Part shown: positions 62,068 to 64,000 of the stretch, piece after piece
How positions within the stretch are numbered: position 1 is the stretch's first letter
Layout of the letters: every line of letters begins with the position of its first letter
Assembly (NCBI GenBank): GCA_030432565.1
Contig: JAUIGV010000001.1
Location: 62,001-126,000 of the forward strand
Origin: Verrucomicrobiia bacterium
GTDB taxonomy: Bacteria; Verrucomicrobiota; Verrucomicrobiia; Verrucomicrobiales; Akkermansiaceae
Direction of reading: 5' to 3'
Length of the DNA: 64,000 bases
Translations under genes and position numbers: made by a program
The notes under the pieces: model-generated
The model's database searches: none
Told to the model about the DNA's origin: nothing
Seen by the model: only the letters and a program-made list of their open reading frames with translations

Positions 62068-64000
62068 TTACTTCCTTTGGAAAGCTTCGTGCTTCTTGTT
62101 GCCTCCCGAAACCAGATATGCGATGAGGTCTTTGAGTTCCTCATCATTCATGGCATTGATGGTCCCGGCGGGCATCATGGACATTTGCGAAGGTTCAATC
62201 TTCTCGACCAGGTGGGCGGGCTTTTTTTGCAGGTCTCCAAAGTTAAATGGGTTGGGAGCGACAGCGATTTCTTTGTCGTTCCTGTAGATCAGGCGTCCGT
62301 AGAGTCCGCTGCCATCCTTTAAAGTGATCGTGCTGGCCTGATATTGTTCCGAGATCGATTGGCTGGGTTCACAGATGGCGACAAGGATGTCGCGGATTGA
62401 ATAACGGTTGCCGACCGATCCGAGATCGGGTCCGGAGTATCCACCGGAGCCCGAGAACCGGTGGCAGGCCACGCAACGTCCTGCTGAAAACATCTTTTTC
62501 CCATTCTCGAAATCCCGTCCGCGAAGTGGACTCTCGAAAAGCTTCATCGCAGTGTCGATCGTCCAGTTGACAGCCGGCCCTTTGGGAATGGGAAGTTTAC
62601 TCAAGTCGACTCCAGCGATATCACCGAGGAGCCATGAGACCGAGGCCTTGGCTTCGGGAGGGAGGTGGTCAATGGCGTCCTGACGGATCGCGCGGATGTA
62701 TCCGGCGAAGCTTTTGCCGCCGCCTTTTTCGAGGGTTTCATTGAGCCAGCCGAAGTAGTATTTGCGATCATCGAGCGACCAACCGTTTTGGACTTGTCGC
62801 AAACAGTAGGTGTAGTGAATGTTTTGACTGTTTGGCGTGTTGCTCATCATTTTGAGGATTTCCTGACCATACTCCTCGCTGCGCTCCAGCATCTTTTTGT
62901 CATAAGCGACGGTCGCAGTTTGGGTGGACTTCATGAGTCGGGTGGTCTTGGCCACGACTGAGGGTGCGTCGAGATAGGAAAGAATGCGGCAGAGCTCGGC
63001 ATTCACGCGATCCTCTTTGGCTGGGTAGTGTGGATCGAGTTGGGCAATGATGCTGGTGACTTCCGTGGCGGACGGCTTTTCCAATCTGATGAAGCAGAGT
63101 GAGTAGGCGCGCAGGAGGGCGAGTTGGTCTTCCACCACTAGTTTGCCGAATGGGATCTCTTTGAGCCTCGCGATGACCCTTGCGGAGAGTTCGGGCCCGC
63201 CGTGTCGGGCTAGAGCAATCGCGCCATAGATCAGCTGACGAGGATTTTCTTCGGTGAGCACGCGCTTCTGCCAGAGTGCAAGATCCTGGCACTCGATGGC
63301 AAGACGGGCGGCGTAGCGGATGCTTCGGTCGTCATGACCAAGGTGCTTCCAGGCGGTATTGATCGCTTCTTCACCACCTTTGTTGGAGCCATGAAACGCT
63401 TCAAGTGCGTGCCGGAGATCGCGGAGACCTTGATTACGGGTGAGCTGTCGGGATGGCTCTTCCTGTATGGGGTGGGTGTAGCGGATGCGGTAAAGCTTGG
63501 AGTCAGTATTACGGCCGCCAGTCAGGAAATACATATTACCATCCGGGCCGATGCGCATTGCAGTGATGTTGAGTGGATTGCCGTGGAGGAACTCTTCTTT
63601 GGTCCCGGTGTAGCTGGAGCCGTCTTCTTCGAGCGTGATCGTGTAGATGGTGCCAAAAGTCCAATCGCAGACGAAGAGCTTGTCTTGATAGTAGGGTGGG
63701 AAGTGGGCGTGATGGCCAAAGCTGACACCTGTTGGCGAACCGGGGCCGATGTTGAGGACGGGGCCATTGCTGTCGGCGAAATACTCACGCCATTTCGCGG
63801 AACCATTGCGCCAACCGAATTCGCTCGCCGAGGTGACATGGCAGACACGGGTGGGGCGATACCACGGGCTGCCGACATCAAATTCAAGGTCGGAATCGAA
63901 GGTGAAAAGCTCGCCCTCGCGGTTGATGGCAAGATCGACCGGGTTGCGGAAGCCGGACGCGATCATGGTCCACTCGCTGCCATCGGGAGAGATGCGCGAG
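62068..64000 (-). CDS. Pirellula/Verrucomicrobium-type heme-binding dehydrogenase, 5' part beyond window
   Basis: At least 643 residues; the frame is open to the window edge and continues upstream (GSEWTMIASGFRNPVDLAIN lies inside a beta-propeller). Order: end of the glucose/sorbosone dehydrogenase-like propeller (FTFDSDLEFDVGSPWYRPTR, FGHHAHFPPYYQDKLFVCDW, MRIGPDGNMYFLTGG), a helical HEAT-like region, and a C-terminal heme domain with CVACHRFSGSGGYSGPDLG and MMPAGTINAMNDEELKDLIA carrying the possible methionine ligand. Corresponds to the PVC-specific N-terminal propeller and heme-binding families (TIGR02604/TIGR02603). Predicted periplasmic sugar or aldehyde oxidation with electron transfer to the heme. 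Upstream of the amidohydrolase in one operon. Confidence 0.9.
   Translation of the reverse strand, partial: SRISPDGSEWTMIASGFRNPVDLAINREGELFTFDSDLEFDVGSPWYRPTRVCHVTSASEFGWRNGSAKWREYFADSNGPVLNIGPGSPTGVSFGHHAHFPPYYQDKLFVCDWTFGTIYTITLEEDGSSYTGTKEEFLHGNPLNITAMRIGPDGNMYFLTGGRNTDSKLYRIRYTHPIQEEPSRQLTRNQGLRDLRHALEAFHGSNKGGEEAINTAWKHLGHDDRSIRYAARLAIECQDLALWQKRVLTEENPRQLIYGAIALARHGGPELSARVIARLKEIPFGKLVVEDQLALLRAYSLCFIRLEKPSATEVTSIIAQLDPHYPAKEDRVNAELCRILSYLDAPSVVAKTTRLMKSTQTATVAYDKKMLERSEEYGQEILKMMSNTPNSQNIHYTYCLRQVQNGWSLDDRKYYFGWLNETLEKGGGKSFAGYIRAIRQDAIDHLPPEAKASVSWLLGDIAGVDLSKLPIPKGPAVNWTIDTAMKLFESPLRGRDFENGKKMFSAGRCVACHRFSGSGGYSGPDLGSVGNRYSIRDILVAICEPSQSISEQYQASTITLKDGSGLYGRLIYRNDKEIAVAPNPFNFGDLQKKPAHLVEKIEPSQMSMMPAGTINAMNDEELKDLIAYLVSGGNKKHEAFQRK

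Noticed and set aside
1-64000. tRNA, rRNA, integrase, phage genes or a replication origin
   Set aside because: None recognised by reading; a covariance-model scan was not possible, so small RNAs could be missed.

Overview
The window looks like chromosomal DNA of a free-living member of the Verrucomicrobiota (PVC superphylum), probably marine and polysaccharide-degrading. This rests on families largely confined to PVC bacteria: DUF1592-type and DUF1549/DUF1553 cytochromes, DUF1552 and DUF1501 proteins, the Pirellula/Verrucomicrobium heme-binding protein, secreted amidohydrolase-2 proteins, FGly sulfatases, a CotH/lamin-tail giant and an AraC regulator of the XylR type. No rRNA, tRNA or CRISPR array was recognised. 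All assignments come from reading sequence and motifs; no database was searched.

Layout. 1-8.05 kb: a minus-strand operon (DUF5916/CBM9-like outer-membrane protein, glycoside hydrolase-glycosyltransferase fusion, MsbA-like ABC exporter), flanked by two direct copies of the 3' end of a NagB-like isomerase gene; the second copy is a pseudogene. 8.05-15.35 kb: a tandem alpha/beta-hydrolase esterase, divergent from an overlapping three-gene operon (DUF1592 cytochrome, DUF1552 protein, SGNH-like protein with a lost nucleophile). 15.37-16.52 kb: a dead IS630-family insertion with terminal inverted repeats and TA target. 16.6-23.6 kb: CotH/lamin-tail protein, then an operon of a phospholipase A2-like lipoprotein and a phospholipase D-like lipoprotein. 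24.4-31.2 kb: short barrel-like protein, esterase, HMA metal-binding protein, berberine-bridge-type flavoprotein, an ArsC-family protein that reads through an in-frame TGA at the catalytic-cysteine codon, a DUF3472 protein and aldose 1-epimerase. 31.2-46.7 kb: OmpA-like coiled-coil protein, two sulfatases, HAD phosphatase, membrane-anchored C26 hydrolase, ThuA-like protein, TPR/peroxiredoxin protein, amidohydrolase-esterase fusion and a transmembrane metallophosphatase/LamG protein. 46.8-64 kb: TPP II-like subtilase, sialate esterase with divergent XylR-type regulator, then a four-gene plus-strand block of DUF1549/1553, DUF1501, DUF1592 and DUF1552 proteins, converging on an amidohydrolase and a Pirellula/Verrucomicrobium cytochrome that runs off the window.

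The most notable observation is at 27990-28349 on the minus strand. A 119-codon ArsC gene has TGA at codon 12, exactly where E. coli-type ArsC has its catalytic Cys12. Beginning 16 nt after the TGA is a perfect 7-bp hairpin with a GGUC loop, placed like a bacterial SECIS element. This is a strong selenocysteine candidate that automatic annotation would truncate or call a pseudogene. Other points of interest are the GH-GT fusion operon, the PLA2/PLD lipoprotein pair, the cytosol-to-periplasm metallophosphatase fusion, the SGNH protein lacking its GDS serine, and the paired cytochrome/Tat-type protein clusters.
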